A DNA stretch of 24,053 nt from an uncultured Planctomycetaceae bacterium (lineage in GTDB: Bacteria > Planctomycetota > Planctomycetia > Pirellulales > Pirellulaceae): assembly GCA_903927685.1 (NCBI GenBank), contig CAIYOB010000551.1:1-24053 (forward strand). Reading direction: 5' to 3'. The notes under the pieces are model-generated. The model made no database searches, was not told the origin of the DNA, and saw only the letters and a program-made list of their open reading frames with translations. A program made the position numbers and the translations under genes. This document shows, piece after piece, positions 7,390-14,540 of the stretch. Each line of letters begins with the position of its first letter. The stretch's first letter is position 1.

Positions 7390-10005
7390 ATGTCCAAGAA
7401 ACGCAAGCACGGCGGCGGCAAGCAGGGCTTCGACCTCTTCGAACGGGCTCAGCGCGAGTTGGCCAAAGGCAACATCAAGGACGCCCTCAAGGAGGCCAAG
7501 GTCTGCTATCGAGATGATCCCCGGCCGGAGCATCGCCACTTGCTGGAGCGGGCGTATTGTGCGCGGGCCGAACAACTCCAAAAGGCCGGGCTCAACGATC
7601 AGGCTCGCAACGCCTTTAGCGAACTGACGGAACTCGGGGTCAGCTCGCCCGAGGTGCAGGCCCAACTGCCTCGCCTTCGGATCCTGCTCGGACTGCTCGA
7701 TTCCGCCCCCGCGGGCGGCGCGGCAAGTGTGTGGGACGCCAATCCCGAACTGCTGATCGAGTTGGCCGACCAGGCGGTCTTTCATCCCCAGCGTGTTCCG
7801 GCGGCCTACGCGGAGATCCACCGCGAATGCCAACAGGTCCGCGCGGCGCTCGAGGCGGTGGAACGGGGCGACGACGCGGCCGCGGCCGACCAGCTGAACA
7901 GCATTCCCCGCCGGTCGCCGTATGCGGATTGGAAGTTGTTCGTCCGCGGCTTGTCGGCATTCTACGCGAGCGATCCCGAGCGGTCGCATGCCAACTGGGA
8001 TCGACTGGATCCCAAACGTCCGGCCTTTCGCATCGCCCAGACCCTGTTGGTGCACTCCGGCCAGTTGGCGGCGGAAGCGGCGGCCTTCAGTGTCGCCAAC
8101 GGGTTGCGACGGCTGGATTTTGCGCTGGAAAGCGATCCTGTCTGGGCGCAGCTCAAGGTCATGACAGACCATTTCCAGGCCGGCCACTGGTCGGGCCTGT
8201 TTCATGCCTACCGCTCGTTCTGCCAGCGTTTCGCGGGCACGCACGCGGCGCTGATCGAGCGGATTACGGACATGCTGTGGAAGCGCGTCGTCCGGGAACG
8301 CTGGGACGAGGGTTTTGAGCGGTTGGTCCGCATCGTCCCGGCGCCGCGGTTGGATCCCCGCTGGAACCGGGCTCGGGCCCTGCTGGCCGAGGACTCGCCG
8401 CACGAAACCTACCAGACGGTGGAGGGGTATTGGCAAGCGTACGCGCAGGACATCCTGCAGGGCAGTTTCCTGCCGGAGGACGAACGGGCGATTGCGGCGG
8501 GCCTGATCTACCAGCGACTGGCCCGCGCCAAGGTCGAAGCCGCCCACCGCGAAGAGTCTCGCTTTTCGTTCTACCGAGGGGACGATTACAGCGATGCCCC
8601 GGGGTACCGCCACGACGCCGGTCGGTTCTATCGGCAGAGCATCCGGCATGCGCCTCGTCTGCACAGCGCCTACGGGGAATTGGCCAAGCTGCACTTGGAG
8701 CAGGAAGAGGAGGCGGAGGCGGTCAAGGTCTACCAGTTGCTGCTCAAGCAGTTTCCGGACGACTACGCGACCCACGTCTGGCTGGCCAATTACTACCTGG
8801 AGGACGACAAGCCGGACAAGGCCGAGCGTTACGCGCTCGAGGCCCAGCGGCTGAAACCTCGCGATGCCGCCACCGTGTCGTTGATGTGGAGCCAGCGGGT
8901 GGCGATGGTGCGGATGTGCGCCAAACAGCGTAAGATCGTCTTGGCTCGCCAGGAATGGGAAACGCTGCCGAAGTACATGCCCCCCGACGCCGAGGCGTAT
9001 TGGCTGGACTTGCTGCGGGCGGCGATCGAATACAAGGCGAAGAACAAGGAAGAGGCCGAACGCTGGGTGGCGGCGGCGGAGGCCAAACTGAAAGAACCCA
9101 CGCCGGCGTGGCTGATCATGCACGCCCATGCCGCGCGGATTGGGCTGGACCGCGAAATCAAGAATCACTTCGGCAACCGTCTCAAAGCCGCCCTGGCGCA
9201 CCCCTGTTGCAGCGAGACGGCGGGGCAGCTGACCAAGTTCCTGTACCCGTTCGTCGTTCGGCAGATCAAGTACGTGGGCTTGGCGACGCACAAAAAGCTG
9301 ACCTTGGAATGCCTCGCTCGCTGTACCGGCGTGGAGTGGAACGGCGACGACCTCAGGCACGTGGTCAACTTCCTGTGCGTCGCGGACAGCTGGCGGCACG
9401 CGGCCCTGCGCGACCGGCTGCTGGCCGAGGGCTGCAAGCGGTTCCCCACGGATCCCCAGTATCCCTACCTGAGCGGACGCGTCGCGATGGGGCGGGGCCC
9501 TTACCGGGCGGACGCTCTCGCCATCCGGAACCAGTTTGAACTGGCGCTGAAACTGAACGAAACCGCGGCCCACCCGTTGGGCGCTGACTCGATCAAGCTC
9601 GCCAAGCAGGCGATCTCGACGCTGAATGAGACGCTCGAAATGCAGCGTGCCAGCTTCTTCGGCGGGCCGTGGAGCGAGGACGAAGACGAGGATTACGAGG
9701 ACGACGAGTTCTTCGAGGACGGGGACGACGAGGACGACGAATTCTACGAGGACGACGAGGACGACGAGGACGATTTTGACGCCCCGCTCAGCGATGCCCA
9801 GCTCAAGAACTTCATCCCCGCGTTCCTGCTGGAGGCCCTTAAGCGAGCCGCCCGGGAAAGGGGGCTCAGCTTGGAGGAGTTGATGCACCAGTTGGTGTCC
9901 GGGGAATTGCTGCCGGCAGACGTCCTGGGAGACGCCGGCCCGCCGCCTCCGTTCGGGCCGTTCGGAGGCCGAGGCGGTTCCAAGAAGAAGGCGGCGCGGC
10001 GCTAG
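7390..10005 (+). CDS. Large TPR-repeat protein with acidic low-complexity tract
   Basis: The 871-aa product begins MSKKRKHGGGKQGFDLFERA. It is mostly helical with tetratricopeptide-like pairs, e.g. AYGELAKLHLEQEEEAEAVKVY followed by YATHVWLANYYLEDDKPDKAERYALEA in the second half, and a divergent pair near the N-terminus. No signal peptide or membrane segment is seen. Residues 763-797 form a 35-residue tract with 28 Asp/Glu, then a short helical region and a basic end (SKKKAARR). The ATG at 7390 has GGAAG 6 nt upstream; a TTG at 7369 is in frame but less likely. It is the first gene of the chaperone operon, 25 nt before the J-domain gene. A role as scaffold, client or targeting factor for the Hsp70 is inference from context; no enzyme domain is recognised. 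Confidence 0.85.
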   Translation: MSKKRKHGGGKQGFDLFERAQRELAKGNIKDALKEAKVCYRDDPRPEHRHLLERAYCARAEQLQKAGLNDQARNAFSELTELGVSSPEVQAQLPRLRILLGLLDSAPAGGAASVWDANPELLIELADQAVFHPQRVPAAYAEIHRECQQVRAALEAVERGDDAAAADQLNSIPRRSPYADWKLFVRGLSAFYASDPERSHANWDRLDPKRPAFRIAQTLLVHSGQLAAEAAAFSVANGLRRLDFALESDPVWAQLKVMTDHFQAGHWSGLFHAYRSFCQRFAGTHAALIERITDMLWKRVVRERWDEGFERLVRIVPAPRLDPRWNRARALLAEDSPHETYQTVEGYWQAYAQDILQGSFLPEDERAIAAGLIYQRLARAKVEAAHREESRFSFYRGDDYSDAPGYRHDAGRFYRQSIRHAPRLHSAYGELAKLHLEQEEEAEAVKVYQLLLKQFPDDYATHVWLANYYLEDDKPDKAERYALEAQRLKPRDAATVSLMWSQRVAMVRMCAKQRKIVLARQEWETLPKYMPPDAEAYWLDLLRAAIEYKAKNKEEAERWVAAAEAKLKEPTPAWLIMHAHAARIGLDREIKNHFGNRLKAALAHPCCSETAGQLTKFLYPFVVRQIKYVGLATHKKLTLECLARCTGVEWNGDDLRHVVNFLCVADSWRHAALRDRLLAEGCKRFPTDPQYPYLSGRVAMGRGPYRADALAIRNQFELALKLNETAAHPLGADSIKLAKQAISTLNETLEMQRASFFGGPWSEDEDEDYEDDEFFEDGDDEDDEFYEDDEDDEDDFDAPLSDAQLKNFIPAFLLEALKRAARERGLSLEELMHQLVSGELLPADVLGDAGPPPPFGPFGGRGGSKKKAARR

Positions 10006-10030
10006 GATCTAAGTACGAGGTGAACCACCG

Positions 10031-10324
10031 ATGATCATCAATCCCTACGAGGTGCTGGGCCTTGGACAAGAGGCGTCTGCGGACGAGATCCGACAACGCT
10101 ATCTGACGCTGGTCCGTCAGTTTCCGCCCGAGCGCGAGCCGCAGCGGTTCGCCGAGGTTCGCGCGGCGTACGATCAGCTCCGCGATCCGGTCGTCAGCCT
10201 CGAACGGCGGCTGTTCAACTTGACCGCCACCGACACGTTCGACACGGTACAGGCCAGTGAACGTCAGCGGCAACGGGGACGCCGCCTGCCGACCCCGGTG
10301 CTGTTGTCCCTGGCCGAGACTTGA
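10031..10324 (+). CDS. Short J-domain protein with degenerate HPD motif
   Basis: This 97-aa protein is essentially a lone J-domain. Residues 4-53 align with DnaJ helices I-III: NPYEVLGLGQEASADEIRQR, then helix II ending LVRQF, then RFAEVRAAYDQLRDP for helix III. In canonical DnaJ the II-III loop reads YHPD; here it reads FPPE (residues 31-34), so the His of HPD is Pro and the Asp is Glu. That loop is required for stimulation of Hsp70 ATPase in well-studied J-proteins, so this one must act differently, bind without stimulating, or be a specialised pair for the Hsp70 encoded two genes downstream. There is no Gly/Phe region, zinc finger or client-binding domain. GAGGTG (10017-10022) lies 8 nt before the ATG. 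Confidence 0.87.
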   Translation: MIINPYEVLGLGQEASADEIRQRYLTLVRQFPPEREPQRFAEVRAAYDQLRDPVVSLERRLFNLTATDTFDTVQASERQRQRGRRLPTPVLLSLAET

Positions 10325-10395
10325 CGCGCCCCGGATCCGTATCCCGCGCAACCTGGCCGCCCGCTGGCCCTCCTAGCCGACGATGAAGACTGCCC

Positions 10396-11349
10396 ATGAG
10401 GCTTGAACAAGACGAGATCCTGCACCGGTTCCAGGACTGGCTGACACAAACGAACCGGGAGCTGGCGCAGCTGGCCGGCGAGACATCCGGACCGGCAGAG
10501 ATGTCCCCGCAGGCGGACTCGCCGCCGCCCCAGCCGGTCGGCATGCTGCCGCTGGTCGAAGCGTTTACGGCGTTGCGGCATGAACTCAAGTTGCAGACCA
10601 AGAGCGCCCGGGGGCTAGAGGAATCGCTGGCCGCGGCGCTGGCCGGGCTCGAGCGTGCGATGGACCGGTTCTCCAGCGTCGAACCCCGGGAAGCGGCGGC
10701 GGCGGAGAAGGCCATGCGGCCGCTGGTCGAGTCGCTGATCGAACTGGACGAAGCCTTGCGGCGCGGAGCCCGCGCCGTTTCCGTGGCCCAGCAGCGGCTC
10801 AGCGAAGACCTGCCCCGCCGGCTGCAGGAGGACTTGGAGCAGCGCTTCGCCCGCCTGTCCGGCTGGCAGCGTTGGCGAGCCGGCCCGTGGCACGGGGAAG
10901 TGCTGCAGTCCGTGCAGCAGCTGGTTGCCCAGACGCAGGCCCCCCTGCTGGCGTCCCTGGGGGACGGCTACGAGCTGATTTGCGGCCGCCTGCAGCGGAT
11001 GCTGACCGAACACCGCATCGAACGGCAGGCGTGTCGGGGCCAGACCGTCGATCCGGCGCGGATGCGGGTCGTCGAATTGGTCGAGGCCCCCGGAGTGCCG
11101 CCCGAAACTGTCGTCGAAGAAATCCGCCCCGGCTACGCGTGGCGCGGACACGTGTTGCGCTATGCCGAAGTCCGCGCGACTCGGGCCGCTCCGCACGGCC
11201 AGTCCGGCGGGCCCGACGACGCCGACGGCGAAGCCGCCGCGGCGGAGGCTCCGTTCGACGACGATGACGCCTGGGACGCCGCCGGTACCGTCGGCGCGCA
11301 GCACGACGACGAAGGACACAACCAAGACAGCGAACAGGACCTCAGATAG
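10396..11349 (+). CDS. GrpE-like nucleotide exchange factor with acidic C-terminal tail
   Basis: The 317-aa product is not an obvious GrpE at first sight, but residues about 211-262 read like the GrpE beta-domain: a GQTVDP segment, VVELVEAPGVPPETVVEEI, and RPGYAWRGHVLRYAEVRAT, matching the family pattern of D-P-x-x-x-x-A-V, PPGTVVEE, GY and RxLRxAxVxV. Upstream are helical stretches (about 52-95 and 100-155) that could supply the coiled coil through which GrpE dimerises. A Pro-rich linker (40-50) precedes them. The last ~45 residues are acidic and probably disordered. It is much longer than canonical GrpE (about 200 aa). It sits 16 nt before the Hsp70 gene, which strongly supports an exchange-factor role, though activity is inferred. 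Confidence 0.75.
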   Translation: MRLEQDEILHRFQDWLTQTNRELAQLAGETSGPAEMSPQADSPPPQPVGMLPLVEAFTALRHELKLQTKSARGLEESLAAALAGLERAMDRFSSVEPREAAAAEKAMRPLVESLIELDEALRRGARAVSVAQQRLSEDLPRRLQEDLEQRFARLSGWQRWRAGPWHGEVLQSVQQLVAQTQAPLLASLGDGYELICGRLQRMLTEHRIERQACRGQTVDPARMRVVELVEAPGVPPETVVEEIRPGYAWRGHVLRYAEVRATRAAPHGQSGGPDDADGEAAAAEAPFDDDDAWDAAGTVGAQHDDEGHNQDSEQDLR

Positions 11350-11365
11350 CGAAAGGACGCTCGGC

Positions 11366-13135
11366 ATGGAAACGATCGTCGGAATTGACCTCGGCACGAC
11401 CAACAGCGCCATCTCGGTGATCCGGGACGGCCTCCCGATCATGCTCAAAGCGGCGGACGGCCAGTCGGTTCTGCCGTCGGTGGTCGGGCTGGACAGCGAA
11501 GGTCAACTGCTGGTCGGCCAAGCCGCCCGCAACCAGATCATCCTGGCCCCGGAGCGGACGATCAAGTCCGTCAAGCGGAAGATGGGACAGGATGTCAAGC
11601 TGTCCCTGGGCGCGCAGCAGTATTCGCCCCAGGAGGTCTCGGCGATCATCCTTCGGACACTCAAGGAACAGGCCGAACGGGCCTTGGGCCAGCCGGTTCG
11701 CAAGGCGGTGATCACCGTGCCGGCGTTTTTCAACGAGACACAGCGCGAGGCCACGCGGGCCGCCGGTGGGCTGGCCGATCTGGACGTCGTGCGGATCATC
11801 AACGAACCGACCGCCGCAACGCTGGTCTATGAACCCAAGAGCGAGCACAACGAACGGCTGCTGGTCTACGATCTGGGCGGCGGCACCTTCGACGTGTCCG
11901 TGGTCCAGATCGAACAGGGCGTGATCGAGGTCCTGTCCAGCCACGGCGACACCCAGCTGGGCGGCGACGATTTTGACGAGTTGCTGCTGACCTGGATCTG
12001 CGAAGAGTTCCTGGACAAGCACGGGCTGGACCTGCGCGATCTGGCCGTGGCCAAGTCGCGGCTGCTGCAATCCGCCGAAGAGGCCAAGAAGCGGCTCTCG
12101 GTCGAAGCGTACACGGAGCTGGCGGAAGAGTTCATCGCCGAAAAGGACGGCGTGCCGCTGAACTTGAAGATGACCTTGAACCGCCGCGAGTACGAAGAGC
12201 TGATCGAGCCGCTGCTGAACAAGACGGTCCGCTGTGTGGACGCGGCGTTGTCCGATGCCGGCCTGCGGGCCGCGCAGATCGACAAGGTGCTGCTGGTCGG
12301 CGGCAGCAGCCGCACGCCGCTGGTGCACCATCTGCTGGAACGTCAGCTGAACCAGAAACCGCATTTCGAGATCGATCCGGACCTGTGCGTCGCGATGGGT
12401 GCGGCCGTGCAGGGCGGTTTGATCGCCGGGGTCGACGTCGGCGCGGTGCTGGTAGACATCACGCCGCATACGCTGGGCATCGAATGCGTCGGCCCGTTGC
12501 ACGGCAGCACCTCGCCGCATTGCTTCTCGCCTATCATCGAACGCAACACGCCCCTGCCGGCCACACGCTCCGAGATCTATTACACGGGCGTCGAGGGCCA
12601 GGAAAAGGCCGAGATTCACGTGCTGCAAGGCGAAGACGAAGACGCGCGGCACAACCATTCGATCGGCAAGTTCATGCTCGAAGGTCTGGACGAGAACGCG
12701 CCCCAGGGCAGCGAGGTGCTGGTCCGCTTCGAGCTGAACTTGGACGGCATGCTGATCGTCACGGCCGTGGAACGCGCCACGTCCCTGGAAAAGCGGCTTA
12801 CGATCCAAAACGCGGTCACCCAGTTCAGCGCGATCAGCACGGACGAGGCCAAGGCGAAGCTGGCCGCCATGTTTGGGACCGTGGACTCGACCGAACACGA
12901 GATCCTGTCCGTCCAGCCGCCGCGCGATGCCGGTCTGCAGACGGCCATCGACCAGGCCCGCGACTTGATCGCCAAGTCCCGCACCCTGGCCGCGTCGGCC
13001 GGCGGTGAAGACGCCGACGAGATCCGCGAATTGTCCGAGGAACTCGAGGCCGCCATCGCCGCCGAGGTCCCGGAGTCGATCCGCGAGATCAGCCAGCGTC
13101 TGGAGGATGTTGTCTTCTACCTGGAAGACGCCTGA
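11366..13135 (+). CDS. Hsp70 family chaperone (DnaK/HscC-like)
   Basis: This 589-aa ATP-dependent chaperone has all three Hsp70 signatures: GIDLGTTNS (residues 6-14), VYDLGGGTFDVSVV (167-180) and VLLVGGSSRTPLV (308-320). Lys70/Lys72 lie where the catalytic lysine of DnaK sits. The linker into the substrate-binding domain is VGAVLVDITPHTLGIE, and the beta-subdomain ends near residue 480. The helical lid is short (about 490-589) and there is no disordered tail or EEVD-type end, so it is shorter than DnaK (about 638 aa). Residues 376-390 carry extra sequence where DnaK has a short GG turn. AAAGGA lies about 8 nt upstream of the ATG. It follows the GrpE-like gene after 16 nt. I do not give the symbol dnaK, because a housekeeping DnaK probably exists elsewhere. 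Confidence 0.95.
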   Translation: METIVGIDLGTTNSAISVIRDGLPIMLKAADGQSVLPSVVGLDSEGQLLVGQAARNQIILAPERTIKSVKRKMGQDVKLSLGAQQYSPQEVSAIILRTLKEQAERALGQPVRKAVITVPAFFNETQREATRAAGGLADLDVVRIINEPTAATLVYEPKSEHNERLLVYDLGGGTFDVSVVQIEQGVIEVLSSHGDTQLGGDDFDELLLTWICEEFLDKHGLDLRDLAVAKSRLLQSAEEAKKRLSVEAYTELAEEFIAEKDGVPLNLKMTLNRREYEELIEPLLNKTVRCVDAALSDAGLRAAQIDKVLLVGGSSRTPLVHHLLERQLNQKPHFEIDPDLCVAMGAAVQGGLIAGVDVGAVLVDITPHTLGIECVGPLHGSTSPHCFSPIIERNTPLPATRSEIYYTGVEGQEKAEIHVLQGEDEDARHNHSIGKFMLEGLDENAPQGSEVLVRFELNLDGMLIVTAVERATSLEKRLTIQNAVTQFSAISTDEAKAKLAAMFGTVDSTEHEILSVQPPRDAGLQTAIDQARDLIAKSRTLAASAGGEDADEIRELSEELEAAIAAEVPESIREISQRLEDVVFYLEDA

Positions 13136-13165
13136 GCCAGCTTGGCGAGCCCGCAACGCCAGCGA
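13122..13165. repeat. 44-bp direct repeat, copy 1 (overlaps the hsp70 3' end)
   Basis: This copy begins in the last codons of hsp70, contains its TGA stop and runs 30 bp beyond it. It matches 13513-13556 at 42 of 44 positions (differences at 13142 and 13156). It contains a small TGGCG...CGCCA inverted repeat. Confidence 0.9.
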
Positions 13166-13179
13166 GTGGAAAACCGACC

Positions 13180-13497
13180 ATGCCGTTTGAACCCAGCCTG
13201 CCCGCACCCGTCCTGGACGAGTTCCGCTGCCCCACGTGCGGAGCGCGGCAGGTCCTGGCGGACACCTGCCGCCGCTGCAAGTGCGACCTGTCCCTGGTCG
13301 TCGCCGTCCAACGCCGCCGCCAGGCCCTGCGCCGCCAGTGCCTGCAGCGGCTCGGCCAGCAGCAGACCGCCGCCGCAGTCCAAGCGGCCGAGGAGCTGTA
13401 CGCCTTGGCCCCCGATGCGGACAGCACCCGCTTGTTGGCCGTCACCCAGCTCGCCTGCGGCGACTTTCCCCGTGCCCTGCAGACGCTTGGCCGGTAG
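13180..13497 (+). CDS. Small zinc-ribbon protein, last gene of the Hsp70 operon
   Basis: The 105-aa product has an N-terminal CPTC-X9-CRRC zinc ribbon (cysteines of CX2C at about residues 17-20 and 30-33) followed by a Gln/Ala/Arg-rich helical region that resembles a single TPR-like helical pair (AAEELYALAPDADSTRLLAV, then CGDFPRALQTLGR). The start is 44 nt after the Hsp70 stop, with only a weak GTGGA upstream. No enzyme domain is recognised. Zinc ribbons recall the client-binding part of type I DnaJ, which the short J protein of this operon lacks, so a separate client-binding or bridging role is possible but speculative. It is flanked by a 44-bp direct repeat. Its codon use and frame look genuine, though it is small. 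Confidence 0.75.
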   Translation: MPFEPSLPAPVLDEFRCPTCGARQVLADTCRRCKCDLSLVVAVQRRRQALRRQCLQRLGQQQTAAAVQAAEELYALAPDADSTRLLAVTQLACGDFPRALQTLGR

Positions 13498-13512
13498 CAT
13501 CGTTCACGAAAG

Positions 13513-13556
13513 TGGAAGACGCCTGAGCCAGCCTGGCGAGCCCGCAGCGCCAGCGA
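13513..13556. repeat. 44-bp direct repeat, copy 2 (after the zinc-ribbon gene)
   Basis: Second copy of the repeat at 13122-13165, offset by 391 bp. It reproduces the coding end of hsp70 and its stop out of context. Within it CTGGCG and CGCCAG form a 6-bp stem with a 9-nt loop. Confidence 0.9.
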
Positions 13557-13570
13557 TCCGATCAGGCAAC

Positions 13571-13605
13571 AAAAAAAGACCGGACCCCTCGCGAGGCCCG
13601 GTCTT
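13571..13605 (-). terminator. Rho-independent terminator after the Cys-repeat protein gene
   Basis: AAGACCGG (13576-13583) and CCGGTCTT (13598-13605) form a perfect 8-bp stem, whose loop holds the palindrome CCTCGCGAGG. On the minus strand the stem is followed by seven T residues (A tract 13571-13577), so it fits the minus-strand gene ending at 13641. It could also slow transcription from the Hsp70 operon on the plus strand. Confidence 0.85.
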
Positions 13606-13640
13606 CTACAGCGAAACTGGGAGCCTGTTCTGCTGTCGGA

Positions 13641-14063
13641 CTACTTCTGAATCACTTCTTCCTTCTGGACGACGCTCTTCTGGACGACTTCGCCCTTTTC
13701 AATAATCACCGGGGCGCTGGTCGTGACCGGTGCACAGCAGCTGGGCGGCGCGCACGTGGTCGCGGGCCGGCACAGCACGATGCGCGGACGGCAGTGAATG
13801 CGGGGGCCGCACGTGGTCGCCGGAGCGCAGCTGGCCACTGGGGCGCAGCTGGCCACCGGGGCGCAGCAGCTCGCACAGGTCGTCATCGGAGCACGGTAGA
13901 CAATCTTCGGGCCGCACGTGGTGGCGGGCGCACACGTGGTCATGGGCGCGCACGTGGTCGGCGGGGCACAGCTGGTCGCAGCATACCCGTGACCGGCGTA
14001 CGCCTGGGCGCTGACCAGAACCAATGCGGCCAAAGCGGCAAAGCCAAGAACCAAGTTCCTCAT
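13641..14063 (-). CDS. Secreted cysteine-hexapeptide-repeat protein
   Basis: The 140-aa product has a signal peptide (hydrophobic core about residues 4-19, likely cleavage after AYA at 21-23). The mature part has 15 cysteines, most spaced exactly six residues apart: 32, 38, 44, 50; then 67, 73, 79, 85, 91; then 98, 104, 110. The unit is roughly C-A-P-x-T-T. The last 25 residues lack Cys and are Val/Glu/Lys-rich (two VVQK-type units). The start is chosen because a strong AGGAGG lies 10 nt upstream and the signal peptide begins there; the longer open frame upstream has no coding character. No homologous family is recognised. An extracellular, disulfide-rich structural or envelope protein is likely. 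Confidence 0.8.
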   Translation of the reverse strand: MRNLVLGFAALAALVLVSAQAYAGHGYAATSCAPPTTCAPMTTCAPATTCGPKIVYRAPMTTCASCCAPVASCAPVASCAPATTCGPRIHCRPRIVLCRPATTCAPPSCCAPVTTSAPVIIEKGEVVQKSVVQKEEVIQK

Positions 14064-14540
14064 GTTGATCCAACCTCCTACTGAAATTGAGTTATGGTGA
14101 CACCGCGGGTTGCAAAACCCCAACTCTTTCGTCGCTGTCGGTACGCCCAACTGCGTGCCGCGACTTCGCTGCCGACGGCCACTGGCGGGTTCAGTCCAGC
14201 CGAGCGATCCGTCATGCCGCCTCACGCCGTCAGGGCGAGGGTGGGAGCGCAAGCGAAAATGGCGTCTCCCCACCAGCCGCAATGCAACGCTCGTGCCCAA
14301 GCCGGCATGGGGCCGGATTTGCGACTCAACACCTTACAGCTACGCGAATTGCGACTAAACGAGTAGATGATGTGTTTCCACAACAACCAATGCAGATTGC
14401 TCGGTTGCAGCAATTCAATCATGGTGATTTGCAATGGGGCGGATTTTTCGGTCCGAATAGTTTGTCGTCAGCGGGCAAGATGGTAGGATAGGCATTCGGC
14501 GCGGTGCCCTGTAAGCCTAACGCTAACGGAGGACGGTTTC
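14064..14540. other. 477-bp divergent intergenic region
   Basis: This gap lies between the divergent Cys-repeat gene and the Tat fucose-isomerase-like gene and is less GC-rich than its neighbours. I find no convincing ORF, no RNA gene and no strong hairpin. It holds a 12-bp direct repeat (14319-14330 and 14349-14360, TTGCGACTCAAC versus TTGCGACTAAAC) spaced 30 bp apart, and a candidate plus-strand promoter near its right end. Confidence 0.6.
14462..14489 (+). promoter_or_regulatory. Candidate promoter for the fucose-isomerase-like gene
   Basis: TTGTCG (14462-14467) and TAGGAT (14484-14489) are separated by 16 bp, each matching the sigma70 consensus at four of six positions. A strong ribosome binding site GGAGGA (14528-14533) follows, 7 nt before the ATG. 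Confidence 0.3.

Noticed and set aside
7315..9888. 857-codon open frame on the minus strand opposite the TPR gene
   Set aside because: It is the antisense of a high-GC coding gene; it gives low-complexity Val/Leu runs opposite the acidic tract and no recognisable domain.
11342..13207. 621-codon minus-strand frame opposite hsp70
   Set aside because: Antisense shadow; the plus strand has unmistakable Hsp70 signatures.
13641..14300. Long 219-codon version of the Cys-repeat protein
   Set aside because: The upstream part has no coding character, while the internal ATG at 14063 has AGGAGG and begins a signal peptide.
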